From: Planctomicrobium piriforme | Lineage (GTDB): Bacteria > Planctomycetota > Planctomycetia > Planctomycetales > Planctomycetaceae | Direction of reading: 5' to 3' | Assembly: GCA_945861445.1 (NCBI GenBank) | Contig: CAMAVF010000004.1 | Coordinates: 1-51,438, forward strand | Length of the DNA stretch: 51,438 bases | Shown: positions 1 to 8,802 of the stretch, in pieces | Numbering within the stretch: position 1 is the first letter of the stretch | Layout of the letters: the number at the start of each line of letters is the position of its first letter | Translations under genes and position numbers: made by a program | The notes under the pieces: generated by a model | What the model saw: the letters and a program-made list of their open reading frames with translations, nothing else | Told to the model about the DNA's origin: nothing | The model's database searches: none

Positions 1-75
1 CCTTACGGCACCCGGCTCACCTGAATCAAATACGATCGCGCTCAATGTGATCGCAGCCGGAAAGAGTAGATCGAA
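1..75 (+). other. possible 3' end of an upstream gene
   Basis: The first bases are open in all three plus frames for a short distance. Frame 1 closes at 22-24, frame 3 at about 48, and frame 2 runs on to a TAG at 92-94, inside panC. Any of these could be the tail of the gene before panC. There is too little sequence to choose a frame or name a product. A GGAAAGAG-like ribosome binding site precedes the GTG at 76. Confidence 0.25.
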
Positions 76-924
76 GTGGATTTGCAGGTCGTAGAACAGA
101 TCGACGAAGTTCGTCAAGCGGTCAACACGGCCCGTCAGCGTGGTTCGCGAATCGGCTTCGTCCCAACGATGGGGGCCCTGCACTCCGGGCACGTCAGCCT
201 GATGGAAGTGGCTCGTCGAGATTGCGAGTTCGTCGTCGTTTCGATTTTTGTCAACCCGGCACAATTTGGTCCCCAGGAAGATCTCAACAAGTATCCGCGG
301 CCGTTTGCGAATGATGTTGCCCTGTGCCAGGCGGCGGGGGTGAGTCTGATCTTTCATCCTCTACCCGCGACGATCTATCCGCCTGGATTTGTGACTCGGG
401 TCGAAGTCACGGGGTTGTCGAGTGTTTGGGAGGGGGCATTTCGGCCGGAACATTTCTGCGGCGTGACGACGGTCGTCATGAAGCTGTTGAATATCGTGCA
501 GGCCGACGTGACCTATTTCGGACGTAAGGACTTTCAGCAGCAACTGATCATCAAGCGGATGTGCCGAGATCTGGACTGGCCTTATGCCATCCAAACCTGT
601 GCCACAATCCGTGACCCGGATGGCCTTGCCAAGAGCAGCCGAAACGTCTACCTGAGCCCCAGTGAACGGCAATCAGGATTGTCCCTGTCCCGGGCGCTGT
701 TCCACGTGCGCGACCAAATCCAGGCCGGGAACCGGAACGTGTTACAATTACAAATGCAGATGCGGCAGATCCTGGACTCCACGCCCGGTGTCGCAGCCGA
801 CTATGCCGCGATCATCAATTCCGATACCCTCGCCGAGGCCACCGAATATCAACCCGGCTTAACAGCAGCAATTGCCGCACGAGTCGGGGCCACGCGGTTG
901 ATTGACAACATTGAATTGCCTTGA
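76..924 (+). CDS. panC: pantothenate synthetase (pantoate--beta-alanine ligase)
   Basis: The enzyme condenses pantoate and beta-alanine with ATP to form pantothenate, the last step before coenzyme A synthesis; it is cytosolic. The 282-residue product has the normal family length. The nucleotide-binding HIGH-like stretch FVPTMGALHSGH lies near residues 29-40, the central KDFQQ segment follows, and the KMSKS-like loop appears as AKSSRN before VYLSPSER. The start is a GTG with a purine-rich GGAAAGAG nine bases upstream; no ATG gives a better N-terminus. No panB or panD is visible in the window. Assignment is firm because all the adenylate-binding motifs are present. Confidence 0.96.
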   Translation: MDLQVVEQIDEVRQAVNTARQRGSRIGFVPTMGALHSGHVSLMEVARRDCEFVVVSIFVNPAQFGPQEDLNKYPRPFANDVALCQAAGVSLIFHPLPATIYPPGFVTRVEVTGLSSVWEGAFRPEHFCGVTTVVMKLLNIVQADVTYFGRKDFQQQLIIKRMCRDLDWPYAIQTCATIRDPDGLAKSSRNVYLSPSERQSGLSLSRALFHVRDQIQAGNRNVLQLQMQMRQILDSTPGVAADYAAIINSDTLAEATEYQPGLTAAIAARVGATRLIDNIELP

Positions 925-953
925 GTTGAGAGTCGCCAATAATTCTATTTTAG

Positions 954-1220
954 GAGTTTTTTTAGCCACGGATGAACACGGATGAAACACGGATTGGATC
1001 ATCGTATGCGGGACGTGTTTGATGAATACAAGCTCGAAGCTCAAGCGAGTGTATTTTGTTGATCTTGAGTGCTGAGAAATGCACTCGCTTGAGCTTCGAG
1101 CTTGTATTCGCCGTCACTTTGTGGCCGGCCATAAAGTCAATTGGGTTCAAAGTCTCAAAACGTCGCTCAGCAGTGTCTTAATCCGTGTTCAATCTGTGTC
1201 AATCCGTGGCTAAAAAACTC
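954..1220. repeat. outer arms of a nested inverted repeat (CCACGGAT family)
   Basis: The left arm at about 954-996 contains TTAGCCACGGATGAACACGG followed by a second ACACGGATT. The right arm at about 1177-1220 carries the same words in inverse orientation (AATCCGTGTTC, then AATCCGTGGCTAA). Short ACGGAT units recur inside each arm. The arms are imperfect. They enclose a second, perfect palindrome at 1024-1109. The element fills the panC-lgt gap. Confidence 0.7.
1024..1109. repeat. dispersed palindromic repeat, copy 1 (AATACAAGCTCGAAGC family)
   Basis: A perfect 28-base inverted repeat: the left arm 1024-1051 begins GAATACAAGCTCGAAGC and the right arm 1082-1109 is its exact complement, with a 30-base loop. 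A second full copy lies at 3114-3195 and a half copy at 8781-8802. All are intergenic. It resembles REP/BIME-type elements in size and placement. Confidence 0.85.
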
Positions 1221-1267
1221 TTCTTCTTGTTTCGTTAACGGTTCTGCGACATCGACAGGTATTCGGC

Positions 1268-2332
1268 ATGCGACAGATTCTGCTCAAAATTCCCCTGAAT
1301 CTGACCGTGTCCTTGTTTGGGCAACCGGTTCACGTGTTCGGTTTCGGAATCTTGCTGGGGGTGTGGCTGGGGCTGTGTGCCTGGTGGGGCTATCAACATT
1401 TTCGACGACGCGGATTCGACAGCGAATTGCAGGCGCAAGTCGTCTTTCAGGCGTTTGTCAGCCTGTTGATCTGGAAGCTGCCCTCATTCCTGCCGGAAAT
1501 CAATATTTTTGGCTACGGGGCGGCGATGGTCTGCGGCTTTTTGGCAGCGGCCTGGCTGGCGGGGGAACGCGCCAAGCGTGAGGGCCTTAACCCGGCCGTC
1601 ATGTGGGACATCGGGATGACCGTGCTCCTGAGCGGAGTCATTGGTGCCCGGCTGTTTTACATTATCAAGAATCCCCAGAATTTCTTTGGCGGGAACCTCA
1701 ACCTGGTGCAAACCCTGCTGGAGATCGTGAACCTGACCAAGGGGGGGTTGGTGCTGTATGGAGGGGTCTTGCTGGGAATTGCCACTTTCATCTGGCACTG
1801 CCATCGCCTGGGTTTATCTGCCCTGAAGCTGGCGGATATTCTGCTGCCGGCGATTTTTGTCGGGGAAATGTTTGGTCGGATCGGCTGTTTCCTGAATGGC
1901 TGTTGCTTCGGCGATCCGTCGACATTGCCGTGGGCGGTACAGTTTCCTCCCGGCAGCGTGCCGTTTCTGATGGAAGTTCAGGCCGGAGTCATCAAGGAAG
2001 ACGCCCTCTGCAGCGAGCCTCTGCATCCCGCGCAAATCTACAGCAGCATCAATGCCTTGATCCTGGCCATCATCACGTGGAACTACTATCCACGGCGGGC
2101 ACGGGACGGATCGGTCCTGCTGCTGGGCTGGGTCCTGTATCCCATCACGCGATTCTTTCTGGAAATCGTGCGCGGTGATACGCCGGGTGAATTCGGAACA
2201 GACTTGACGATCGCCCAGTGGGTCAGCTTCGGCATGTTGATCGCGGCCGCCGGGTTCGCGGCCTATCTGTCGACTCGCCCCAAATTGCCGCCACATCCAC
2301 CCAATGCGTCATCGGCCGCTGCACAGAAATAG
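1268..2332 (+). CDS. lgt: prolipoprotein diacylglyceryl transferase
   Basis: This inner-membrane enzyme transfers diacylglycerol from phosphatidylglycerol to the lipobox cysteine of prolipoproteins. The Lgt core is clear: GGLVLYGGVLLG, the signature region GRIGCFLNGCCFG, HPAQIYSS, and the C-terminal RFFLEIVRGDTPGEF. There are about seven hydrophobic segments. At 354 residues it is longer than usual. The extra length is an N-terminal segment of about 75 residues whose hydrophobic stretch FGFGILLGVWLG resembles the canonical first segment FGYGAAMVCGFL that follows it, so the first membrane segment may be duplicated. The start is ATG with a weak AGG upstream. The next gene encodes a lipoprotein, a likely substrate. 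Confidence 0.95.
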   Translation: MRQILLKIPLNLTVSLFGQPVHVFGFGILLGVWLGLCAWWGYQHFRRRGFDSELQAQVVFQAFVSLLIWKLPSFLPEINIFGYGAAMVCGFLAAAWLAGERAKREGLNPAVMWDIGMTVLLSGVIGARLFYIIKNPQNFFGGNLNLVQTLLEIVNLTKGGLVLYGGVLLGIATFIWHCHRLGLSALKLADILLPAIFVGEMFGRIGCFLNGCCFGDPSTLPWAVQFPPGSVPFLMEVQAGVIKEDALCSEPLHPAQIYSSINALILAIITWNYYPRRARDGSVLLLGWVLYPITRFFLEIVRGDTPGEFGTDLTIAQWVSFGMLIAAAGFAAYLSTRPKLPPHPPNASSAAAQK

Positions 2333-2462
2333 ATGTTGCTCGATTCCGGATCACTCCGATAATGAGATTAAGTATCAGAGGCCGTCGCTGACAACCACTC
2401 GGCGGGGCCAGCCCTCCCTAAGGATTGGGGAGCGGTTCAGATCGATTTCGCGAGGAAAATGG

Positions 2463-3110
2463 ATGTTCCAATCACGAATCTGGCACAACTGGATAAGTTG
2501 CGTTGTCTGCGGACTGTTGGCAATCTCCGCCGGTTGTCAAGCCACCAATCATACTGAAGCGGGCGCCATGGTCGGCACCGGAGTTGGCGGTGTTTTGGGA
2601 GCATTGATTGGTGGTGAAAATGGCCATGCTGCGGGTGGCGCCGTTGTCGGTGCCCTGGCAGGTGCAACGGTCGGGGGACTGGCCGGGAACGCGGAAGACG
2701 CTCGCGAAGAACGTGACGCCGCAGTCGCTCAGGCCCAATACAATCAACACCGAGCCGCTCAGCAGGCAGTCACGAACGTGGACTTGATGACAATGGCCCA
2801 GGCGGGCCTGAGCGATCAAGTCATCGTCAACGCGGTCCACACACGGGGCGGACAATTCGATCTCAGCCCGGCCGGTATCATCGAGCTTAAGAATCGCGGA
2901 GTCAGTGACAGCGTGATTTTGTCGATCCAGAATCAGAACAACGTGCGGCCAGTCGCCACGAGCTACGCGTATCCGACCACGGTCGTTTCGCCGGCCCCCG
3001 TCTACATTGCCCCGCGACCGACATTCGGCGTGGGAGTCGTCGTGGCACCGCGACCCTATTACGGCTATCGCGGCTATTACGGGCGACCTCATCGCCACCA
3101 TCACTGGTAG
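2463..3110 (+). CDS. glycine-zipper lipoprotein
   Basis: The predicted product of 215 residues starts with a short lysine-free signal peptide and a lipobox-like AISAGC, so the mature protein should begin at the cysteine near residue 25 and be lipid-anchored. Residues about 33-75 are a glycine zipper (GAMVGTGVGGVLGALIGG and GGAVVGALAGATVGGLAG), the pattern of YMGG/SlyB-like outer-membrane proteins. The middle is polar. The C-terminus is rich in proline, tyrosine, glycine and histidine and ends HRHHHW. The ATG at 2463 is preferred over an upstream in-frame start because GAGGA lies six bases before it and the signal peptide follows at once. Function is unknown; an envelope role is inferred. Confidence 0.8.
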   Translation: MFQSRIWHNWISCVVCGLLAISAGCQATNHTEAGAMVGTGVGGVLGALIGGENGHAAGGAVVGALAGATVGGLAGNAEDAREERDAAVAQAQYNQHRAAQQAVTNVDLMTMAQAGLSDQVIVNAVHTRGGQFDLSPAGIIELKNRGVSDSVILSIQNQNNVRPVATSYAYPTTVVSPAPVYIAPRPTFGVGVVVAPRPYYGYRGYYGRPHRHHHW

Positions 3111-3113
3111 ACC

Positions 3114-3195
3114 GAATACAAGCTCGAAGCGCAAGCGAGTGCATTTCTCTTGGCATAGCAGGGGCATGCACTCGCTTGCGCTTCGAGCTTGCATC
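3114..3195. repeat. dispersed palindromic repeat, copy 2 (AATACAAGCTCGAAGC family)
   Basis: Left arm 3114-3144 and right arm 3166-3195 are inverse complements except for the last few bases. The sequence differs from copy 1 at the centre of the arm (GAAGCGCAAGCG instead of GAAGCTCAAGCG), and the right arm carries the compensating change, so the pairing is conserved while the sequence varies. It sits four bases after the lipoprotein stop codon and could also act as a bidirectional 3' structure between the convergent genes. Confidence 0.85.
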
Positions 3196-3206
3196 ATCGA
3201 GAGACG

Positions 3207-5453
3207 TTACTTCGCTCGCCAGTGTCGCCAGGCGGCCAAGGGGGGGCAGAGCAGCCACAATCCGGCATTGAAATTCCAGGCCAGCAACTGTTCAACGAAC
3301 AACAGATACAGCACGAAATACAGGAACGTGCGGGACAAGTCGCCCGATTCCGAGGCACTGCGGGTGGTCTGGCGTTCCAGTTCTGTCCAGTCGGTCAGAT
3401 AGCGGAAATCGGTGCCGGCAAGTAGGTCTCGTTCCACTTCGTCCCGTTCCAGACGAGTCAGATTGCTCTCGCGCGGATCGACGTTGACGGCGAAACTCTC
3501 TTTGCGATTCAACGGCGGGCCGAGTTGCAGTTGATAGGCACCGCTTCGATCGGTGTGGTCGTAGTGGAAGTCCGTCAGATTGGCATTGGGCGAACTGCGA
3601 GCGGGCTCGGTTTCGCCATCCGGACGAGTCACCGTCGCGTCCACGTCGGCCCCGCGCGTTTGTAAAGTTCGCTGCCACGGTTCTCCCACCAGCAGTTCAG
3701 CGCGAGCTCCGTCGGTCGACACGGCATAGAAGGTCAGCTCTTGAATCAGCGGCAGAAAACTGGGCCACACGGCCCAATTGCCCCAGGATTGATCGAGTGG
3801 CGTGGTGATCAGAATCGATTTTCCAGCTCCGACTCGCGTCTCGATAATGGCCGGATCTCCGGTGCTGAAGGCCAGGGCCACACGCCCGGGGTTTCGTGCG
3901 TCGAGCTTCGTCCGGAAATACTCATAAGTTTGAGTTCGCTCCAGGCCCGCTTCGGGATTGCCTTGAAAGACTTTGACAATCGGATGCTGAAACTCGAGCG
4001 GATCGAATCCAAACACTTCCTTTTGTTGATCGGCATTTCCGCGTCTGTCCAGGATTTCGGCAGGCAGAATGCCCTGACCCTCCTTGAACAGCAGGCGGTT
4101 GTAATTCGCCACGTCGACGCGATCCCCCAGACACCACACAACCGCTCCGCCGCCCCTTAAAAAAGTCTCTAGCAGTTGGGCTTCCGAGACGTCCAAAGTG
4201 CTGATGTTGCACAGAAACACGCAGTCGTACTGGCTCAGATCAAAGCCGCGCAACTCGCCATATTTGATGACCTGAGGCTGGATCAACGCGACCGCGGCCG
4301 ATTCCTGCGGGTTGGGAGCCAGCGCCAATTGCAGGTGAAATGTCGCGGTGTCCTTCGCACGGCCGGCCAGTTTGCCGTTCACACATAGGATCCGCACCTG
4401 TTCCTTCACATTGACGACCAACTGACGCTGGTCGTCCACCGGCAGGCTGTCCTTGCTTAACCGGGCCTGGATCACGTGATCACCACCCGTCGCGAAAGTA
4501 TACGAGAAATCCTCGGAGACCTCGGTCAAGGGCTGCAGATTCAAGGTGCGAGACGCCTGCAGCTTGCCGTCCACGAGGAATTCCAGTTCCGCTTCGGACG
4601 TCATCCGCGAAAAAGTGGTCGCTGAAATCTTGAACCGTGCGGGTTGTTTGACAGTATGAAAGTCCTCCTGGGCGCGGAGGTCGGTCAGAGCATGATTCTC
4701 TTGCCCCCCCTGTCCGACATCAATCAACACCAGGCGGGAGGCCGCACCGATCTTCTTGAGCAACCCCCGAACTTCGGCCGGCTTGCCGGCACTGTCGGGC
4801 AGCCAGCACGATTGCTGGAAATCAGAAATCACCAGCACTTCTTTTTGAGGAATCTCCGGCAGTGCCTGTAACAGCTTGTCGATTTCCAACAGGGCGGGAT
4901 GGATCTCGCCACGTTCGTCGGGGAGCTCCAGCCGCTCGATTTCCTGCAGCACTTCATCCGTTTGGAATGCTGGCTTACGCACGATCACGCGCGGTTCCGA
5001 ACCGCAGATCCGGACCAGGTTGAAGGCATCCCCCTGCCGTGCCGATTCGACAATCCGCCGGGCAATCTCTTGTGACTGCTGAAATCGGGTGCTCGCTGCC
5101 CCCTGAAACCCCATGCTGAACGAGGTATCCATCAGGATAATGCGGTGAGTGGGAACATTGGCGGTGAACATGCGGCCGAAGGTCTGCAACTGTGGCTGCG
5201 CCAGTCCCAATACGAGAAACGTCAGGATGGCGATCCGCACGAGCAACAGGATAAGTTGCTCGATCCGCATCCGCCGCGAGTTCTTGCGCACGGCTTCGGC
5301 CAGGAAACGCATCGCCGCCCATTGGGTTTCCCGAAATCGGCGACGATTCAACAAATGAATCAGGGGGGGCAACGCACCCAGCAGCAACCCCCACAGCAGC
5401 CACGACGACGCGAAACCGAAGGCGATCAGAGTTTGAAACGACAAGGGAGCCAT
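3207..5453 (-). CDS. BatA/VWA-type membrane protein (aerotolerance-regulator N-terminal domain)
   Basis: A 748-residue membrane protein. Residues 1-90 match the BatA N-terminal domain: one hydrophobic segment, PLIHLLNRRRF, then FLAEAVRKNSRRMRIEQLILLL and a second hydrophobic segment. A von Willebrand A domain follows; its metal site is the DTSFS in IILMDTSFSMG (near residue 110). The middle holds a glutamine-amidotransferase-like stretch around FLRGGGAVVWCLGDR. A last membrane segment lies near the C-terminus (LYFVLYLLFVEQLLAW). In planctomycetes such proteins usually sit beside MoxR and DUF58 genes; none is here. Role in envelope stress or protein assembly is inferred from the family. The start ATG at 5453 gives the expected N-terminus. 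Confidence 0.85.
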   Translation of the reverse strand: MAPLSFQTLIAFGFASSWLLWGLLLGALPPLIHLLNRRRFRETQWAAMRFLAEAVRKNSRRMRIEQLILLLVRIAILTFLVLGLAQPQLQTFGRMFTANVPTHRIILMDTSFSMGFQGAASTRFQQSQEIARRIVESARQGDAFNLVRICGSEPRVIVRKPAFQTDEVLQEIERLELPDERGEIHPALLEIDKLLQALPEIPQKEVLVISDFQQSCWLPDSAGKPAEVRGLLKKIGAASRLVLIDVGQGGQENHALTDLRAQEDFHTVKQPARFKISATTFSRMTSEAELEFLVDGKLQASRTLNLQPLTEVSEDFSYTFATGGDHVIQARLSKDSLPVDDQRQLVVNVKEQVRILCVNGKLAGRAKDTATFHLQLALAPNPQESAAVALIQPQVIKYGELRGFDLSQYDCVFLCNISTLDVSEAQLLETFLRGGGAVVWCLGDRVDVANYNRLLFKEGQGILPAEILDRRGNADQQKEVFGFDPLEFQHPIVKVFQGNPEAGLERTQTYEYFRTKLDARNPGRVALAFSTGDPAIIETRVGAGKSILITTPLDQSWGNWAVWPSFLPLIQELTFYAVSTDGARAELLVGEPWQRTLQTRGADVDATVTRPDGETEPARSSPNANLTDFHYDHTDRSGAYQLQLGPPLNRKESFAVNVDPRESNLTRLERDEVERDLLAGTDFRYLTDWTELERQTTRSASESGDLSRTFLYFVLYLLFVEQLLAWNFNAGLWLLCPPLAAWRHWRAK

Positions 5454-5620
5454 GCAGATTCTGTGGTTGCCGAGCAGGGTCAGTGAGACTGCTTAATGTA
5501 TTCGCTTTGACATCCAGGAGCCAGAGTGCTGTGAATTGCAACGGACTAATATCGAATGTCTAAAAGGATGGCAGAAGAAATGGCGAATGGCCACTCGCCA
5601 AGGACAAATGACAAAGAAAT

Positions 5621-5660
5621 AAAAAAACCGGCCGAACTCTGTGCAGGTTCGGCCGGTTTA
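5621..5660 (-). terminator. Rho-independent terminator of the porin gene
   Basis: A perfect 13-base stem (AAACCGGCCGAAC at 5625-5637 with its complement at 5647-5659) with a 9-base loop. Read on the minus strand it is followed by seven T residues (complement of 5621-5627). It begins about 30 bases after the porin stop codon at 5691. Confidence 0.92.
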
Positions 5661-5690
5661 TGAAAATCACTTCAACAGGCTCAGTCAGGA

Positions 5691-7181
5691 CTAGAAGGTA
5701 ATGACAAAGTCTGTCGCGAAGATCGTTTGAGCGTTCTTCAGGCCATCATCGAAGGGCTTCAACTGGGCCGCATTTGTGTTCTTGTCGATGTTGCCATCGA
5801 ACCAGTCGAACCGCAGATTGGGCCGGACCATGAAGTTCTTGGTCGGGGTCCATTTGGGTCCCATCGTGATCTGGTAAAAGTTGCCCTGGTAACCACAGCG
5901 GTTGAGAGGCAGACCGCGCACTTTGGATCCCGGAACGGCATACGTGTTGGGCAGGAAGCCACCCACGCGATAGCCTTCTTCATCGCGGAACCATTCGAAG
6001 TTCGAACCAAATGACCAGCAGTCATTGACCTTGTAGAACAAATACTGGTTCAAACCGTACCAGAATGCATTCTTGCCATTGGCGGCCATGGCGTCCTGCT
6101 GAAAGCCGAAGTCGGACTGACCCACGTAGGTCAAATTATCGTTCAGTGTCCGAGAGTAGACCAACGTCTGCAGATAGCGGGGCTTGAACGCAGCAGTTCC
6201 TACAGCGGGAGTCTGAACTTGTTCTTGACTATAAACACCCACCCAGGCGATCGAGCTCTTATCATCGATCGTCTTGTTGACCGTACCAATCGCACCGAGG
6301 TTGGGATTCGTGTTGTCGAAGTTATCCCAACCGCGTGTGAAACCGCCGCCGATCGACAAACTATCATCCACCTGGACCGTAGCCGTGCTGCCGGTATGGG
6401 TGAACGGTTCGCCGTATTGATAGGTATACGGCAGCGTGTTAAAGAAGTTTTGCGACATATCAACGCCGAAGAACCCGACCGGAGAAATCCAGTGACCTGA
6501 TTTAAACGTCACATTGTTCCACTTGCCGGTCAGGAAGAACTGCGGAATGGCCAAACCGTAGAAGGCGTGGCTGCCGTTGATGTTGTCTTCCAGGCCCGTC
6601 GAGGTCGTGAATCGGAAGTTACTACCATACAGCAGGTCGATGCGACCGCCGAGATCGTAGCATTTATCCGCATCCAGGGCCTTCTCCAAATAGAGCCAGG
6701 CCTGGTTCATTTGCCATTCGTTCGAGCGATCGGTCCAGGTGACCGGGCCGTTGAAACGATCCTTGGGAGCATCCGTGTTAAACGTCATGCTGTTGACGAC
6801 GCTACCACCGACATTCCAGCCGTTGTCCGTCAGACAGTTGCAACCGCAACCATCGTCAAACAGGCTGCTCGCTGACCAGAACTCACCTTGATAGCAACCA
6901 GTCGTCGGACAGGTCGTGCTGTAGGTGTAGTTTCCTGACCCGGCGGAACCTGTGGCCGCTGCGTCGGAGGTCTGAAACAGACCGGTTTGCTGAATTTCGC
7001 TCTCGACGATCTCATCGATCGTGCGAGCTTGCTGGCCGGTAGTCGGTCGAGGCGGATACGCGTCTTGAGCATAGGCCGAATCGACCAGGCCAACTCCCCC
7101 GCTCCAGAGGCCGAGTCCGACCAACCAGAGCTTGGCTTTCGCCAGTTGGCTCAGTCTGGATTTCCTTATCACAGTCAACAT
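5691..7181 (-). CDS. outer-membrane beta-barrel porin (planctomycete, OmpL/BBP2-like)
   Basis: The 496-residue product has a signal peptide with a hydrophobic core (LWLVGLGLWSGGVGLVDSAYA) and probable cleavage before QDAYPP. The mature part is rich in aromatic residues, asparagine and glycine in alternating patterns, and ends VIF ATDFVITF-like with a terminal phenylalanine, the usual barrel signature. Segments such as YLEKALDADKCYDLGGRIDL and GHWISPVGFFGVDMSQNFFN recur in putative planctomycete porins. The ATG at 7181 is preferred to one 15 bases upstream because AAGGAG lies exactly six bases before it. A strong terminator follows at 5621-5660, so the gene is monocistronic. Substrate unknown. 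Confidence 0.85.
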   Translation of the reverse strand: MLTVIRKSRLSQLAKAKLWLVGLGLWSGGVGLVDSAYAQDAYPPRPTTGQQARTIDEIVESEIQQTGLFQTSDAAATGSAGSGNYTYSTTCPTTGCYQGEFWSASSLFDDGCGCNCLTDNGWNVGGSVVNSMTFNTDAPKDRFNGPVTWTDRSNEWQMNQAWLYLEKALDADKCYDLGGRIDLLYGSNFRFTTSTGLEDNINGSHAFYGLAIPQFFLTGKWNNVTFKSGHWISPVGFFGVDMSQNFFNTLPYTYQYGEPFTHTGSTATVQVDDSLSIGGGFTRGWDNFDNTNPNLGAIGTVNKTIDDKSSIAWVGVYSQEQVQTPAVGTAAFKPRYLQTLVYSRTLNDNLTYVGQSDFGFQQDAMAANGKNAFWYGLNQYLFYKVNDCWSFGSNFEWFRDEEGYRVGGFLPNTYAVPGSKVRGLPLNRCGYQGNFYQITMGPKWTPTKNFMVRPNLRFDWFDGNIDKNTNAAQLKPFDDGLKNAQTIFATDFVITF

Positions 7182-7792
7182 ATTGGGCTCCTTCATTGAC
7201 TCAACTGGCGGTCACGCATGTTTGGGTTTAGGGAGTGGACGAAGAATCTCACGAGTTGGCGCGATCCGTGATCTTCATTTTGGGCATTGGCAGCAAACCG
7301 GCACAGTCGCTGTGTCAGCCACGATTGTTCGATCCACTTCCAAACGTGCTATTGGCGCGTTCCGGAGAACAGATCTGTCCGGGAATATCGGAACGTTCGG
7401 GAGAGAAGCTTGGAGCGTTACTTTCGGAACGGCCAGCTTTGGTTTATCCGAAGATGTGTTGCAGTCGTTAAAGTCCACCAAGAGTGGCCAGAGGCACTGT
7501 GGGTACGACTTGCAACATGAGAGCACACGGCAAAATCGGCGAGTTTGACGTTGTCGGTACTATCGGAAGAGCCATTTGCAGATGCATCGCGGATTTCCCT
7601 TCAAGATCAGACCCTATCGGCCCGCCAACCAGGGGTCGATCGCAGGTGAATGATTAAGAGGTGAAGCGTACGCACCGATTCCGGGCTCGAACTCCGAACA
7701 GTTATCTCCCTTCCGAGCCTTCCGCTTGCGGTCTATGATCTGCGGACACCTTTCCTCGACAACGAACCAGTGCACATCCGGAATTCCCCATT
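7182..7792. other. 610-base divergent intergenic region without a gene
   Basis: This gap separates the minus-strand porin from the plus-strand epimerase, so promoters for both should lie here. The short open frames are not supported by ribosome binding sites or by recognisable protein character. I see no strong hairpin and no clear promoter consensus. Confidence 0.5.
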
Positions 7793-8746
7793 ATGTCTGA
7801 GCTGATTCTGCACGACCGGCATTACGGTTCCCGGGCTCGTATTCTGCCCAGTGTCGGCTTCAATTGCTTCTCCTTGCAAGTTCCCGTGAATGGGGAAGTC
7901 GTCGAAGTTCTCGATGCCGAAGCGGGATTTGAAAACGGCGACAAACGCGGGACACGCAGCGGGATTCCCTGGCTGTTTCCGTTTCCCAATCGGATTGAGA
8001 AAGGACGCTACAACTGGAAAGGGACGGACTATCAGTTGCCCGTCAGCGATGCGTTTGGAAACGCCATTCACGGGTTCGTGATGGATCGGCCGTGGCGCGT
8101 GGTCGTGGCGGATGCTCAAACCGCTGTTGCTGAGTTTCAACTGAGTATTGATGCCCCCGATCGCCTAACGCTGTGGCCGAGTGATTTTCTGATCGAGGTG
8201 CGTTACACGCTCCGGCAGGCATGCTTGCGGGCCGATATCCGGATCGTCAATGCGGGCGATCACGCCCTGCCTTGGGGACTGGGGACACATCCCTATTTCA
8301 AAACTCCACTGGGGGCGAATTCGCAGGTTGGTCAGTGCCTGGTCCAAGTTCCAGCAGCCGCTACCTGGGAGTTGACTGACTGCCTGCCGACCGGCCGCAC
8401 GCTGCCCGTCGAACCTGCCAAAGACCTGCGGCAAGGGGCCGAGTTGGAGAGCCTGAAGCTGGACGATGTGCTGACGGGAATCGAACTCTCGGGCAACACG
8501 GTCGTCACAAGTGTGCTCGATCCGGCAGCGGGAGTCATGGTCACTCAGGTGACAGATCGCATCTTCCGCGAGTGCGTGGTGTTCACCCCGCCCGGACGGC
8601 CTTGCGTGTGCATTGAACCCTACACGTGCGTCACGAACGCGATCAACCTGGAGCAGCAGGGAATCGACGCCGGTTGGCGCGTCCTGCCGGTCGGGAGCGA
8701 ATTCAGGACGTGGATTGAGATCCATGTCGGACAGATCTTGGCGTAG
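7793..8746 (+). CDS. aldose 1-epimerase family protein
   Basis: The 317-residue protein belongs to the aldose-1-epimerase superfamily, which interconverts alpha and beta anomers of free or phosphorylated sugars. The expected landmarks are present in order: SGIPWLFPFPNRIEKGRY, the first active-site histidine in NAIHGFVMDRPW, the catalytic histidine in GLGTHPYF, and the catalytic glutamate in CVCIEPYTC. No signal peptide is visible, so it should be cytosolic. Length is normal. It stands alone between two divergent or convergent partners, so the sugar substrate cannot be inferred from context. Confidence 0.88.
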   Translation: MSELILHDRHYGSRARILPSVGFNCFSLQVPVNGEVVEVLDAEAGFENGDKRGTRSGIPWLFPFPNRIEKGRYNWKGTDYQLPVSDAFGNAIHGFVMDRPWRVVVADAQTAVAEFQLSIDAPDRLTLWPSDFLIEVRYTLRQACLRADIRIVNAGDHALPWGLGTHPYFKTPLGANSQVGQCLVQVPAAATWELTDCLPTGRTLPVEPAKDLRQGAELESLKLDDVLTGIELSGNTVVTSVLDPAAGVMVTQVTDRIFRECVVFTPPGRPCVCIEPYTCVTNAINLEQQGIDAGWRVLPVGSEFRTWIEIHVGQILA

Positions 8747-8780
8747 CGGGAAGACATCCAACCGGTCACGATGTGATCGC

Positions 8781-8802
8781 GAATACAAGCTCGAAGCGCT
8801 CA
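8781..8802. repeat. half copy of the AATACAAGCTCGAAGC repeat
   Basis: Positions 8781-8797 (GAATACAAGCTCGAAGC) match one arm of the palindromes at 1024-1109 and 3114-3195. The other arm is missing. The match runs up to the stop codon of the minus-strand gene that ends at 8803, which suggests a truncated or decayed element. Confidence 0.75.

Noticed and set aside
2304-2462. N-terminal extension of the glycine-zipper lipoprotein
   Set aside because: It overlaps lgt and lacks a signal peptide, whereas the ATG at 2463 has GAGGA and opens the signal peptide.
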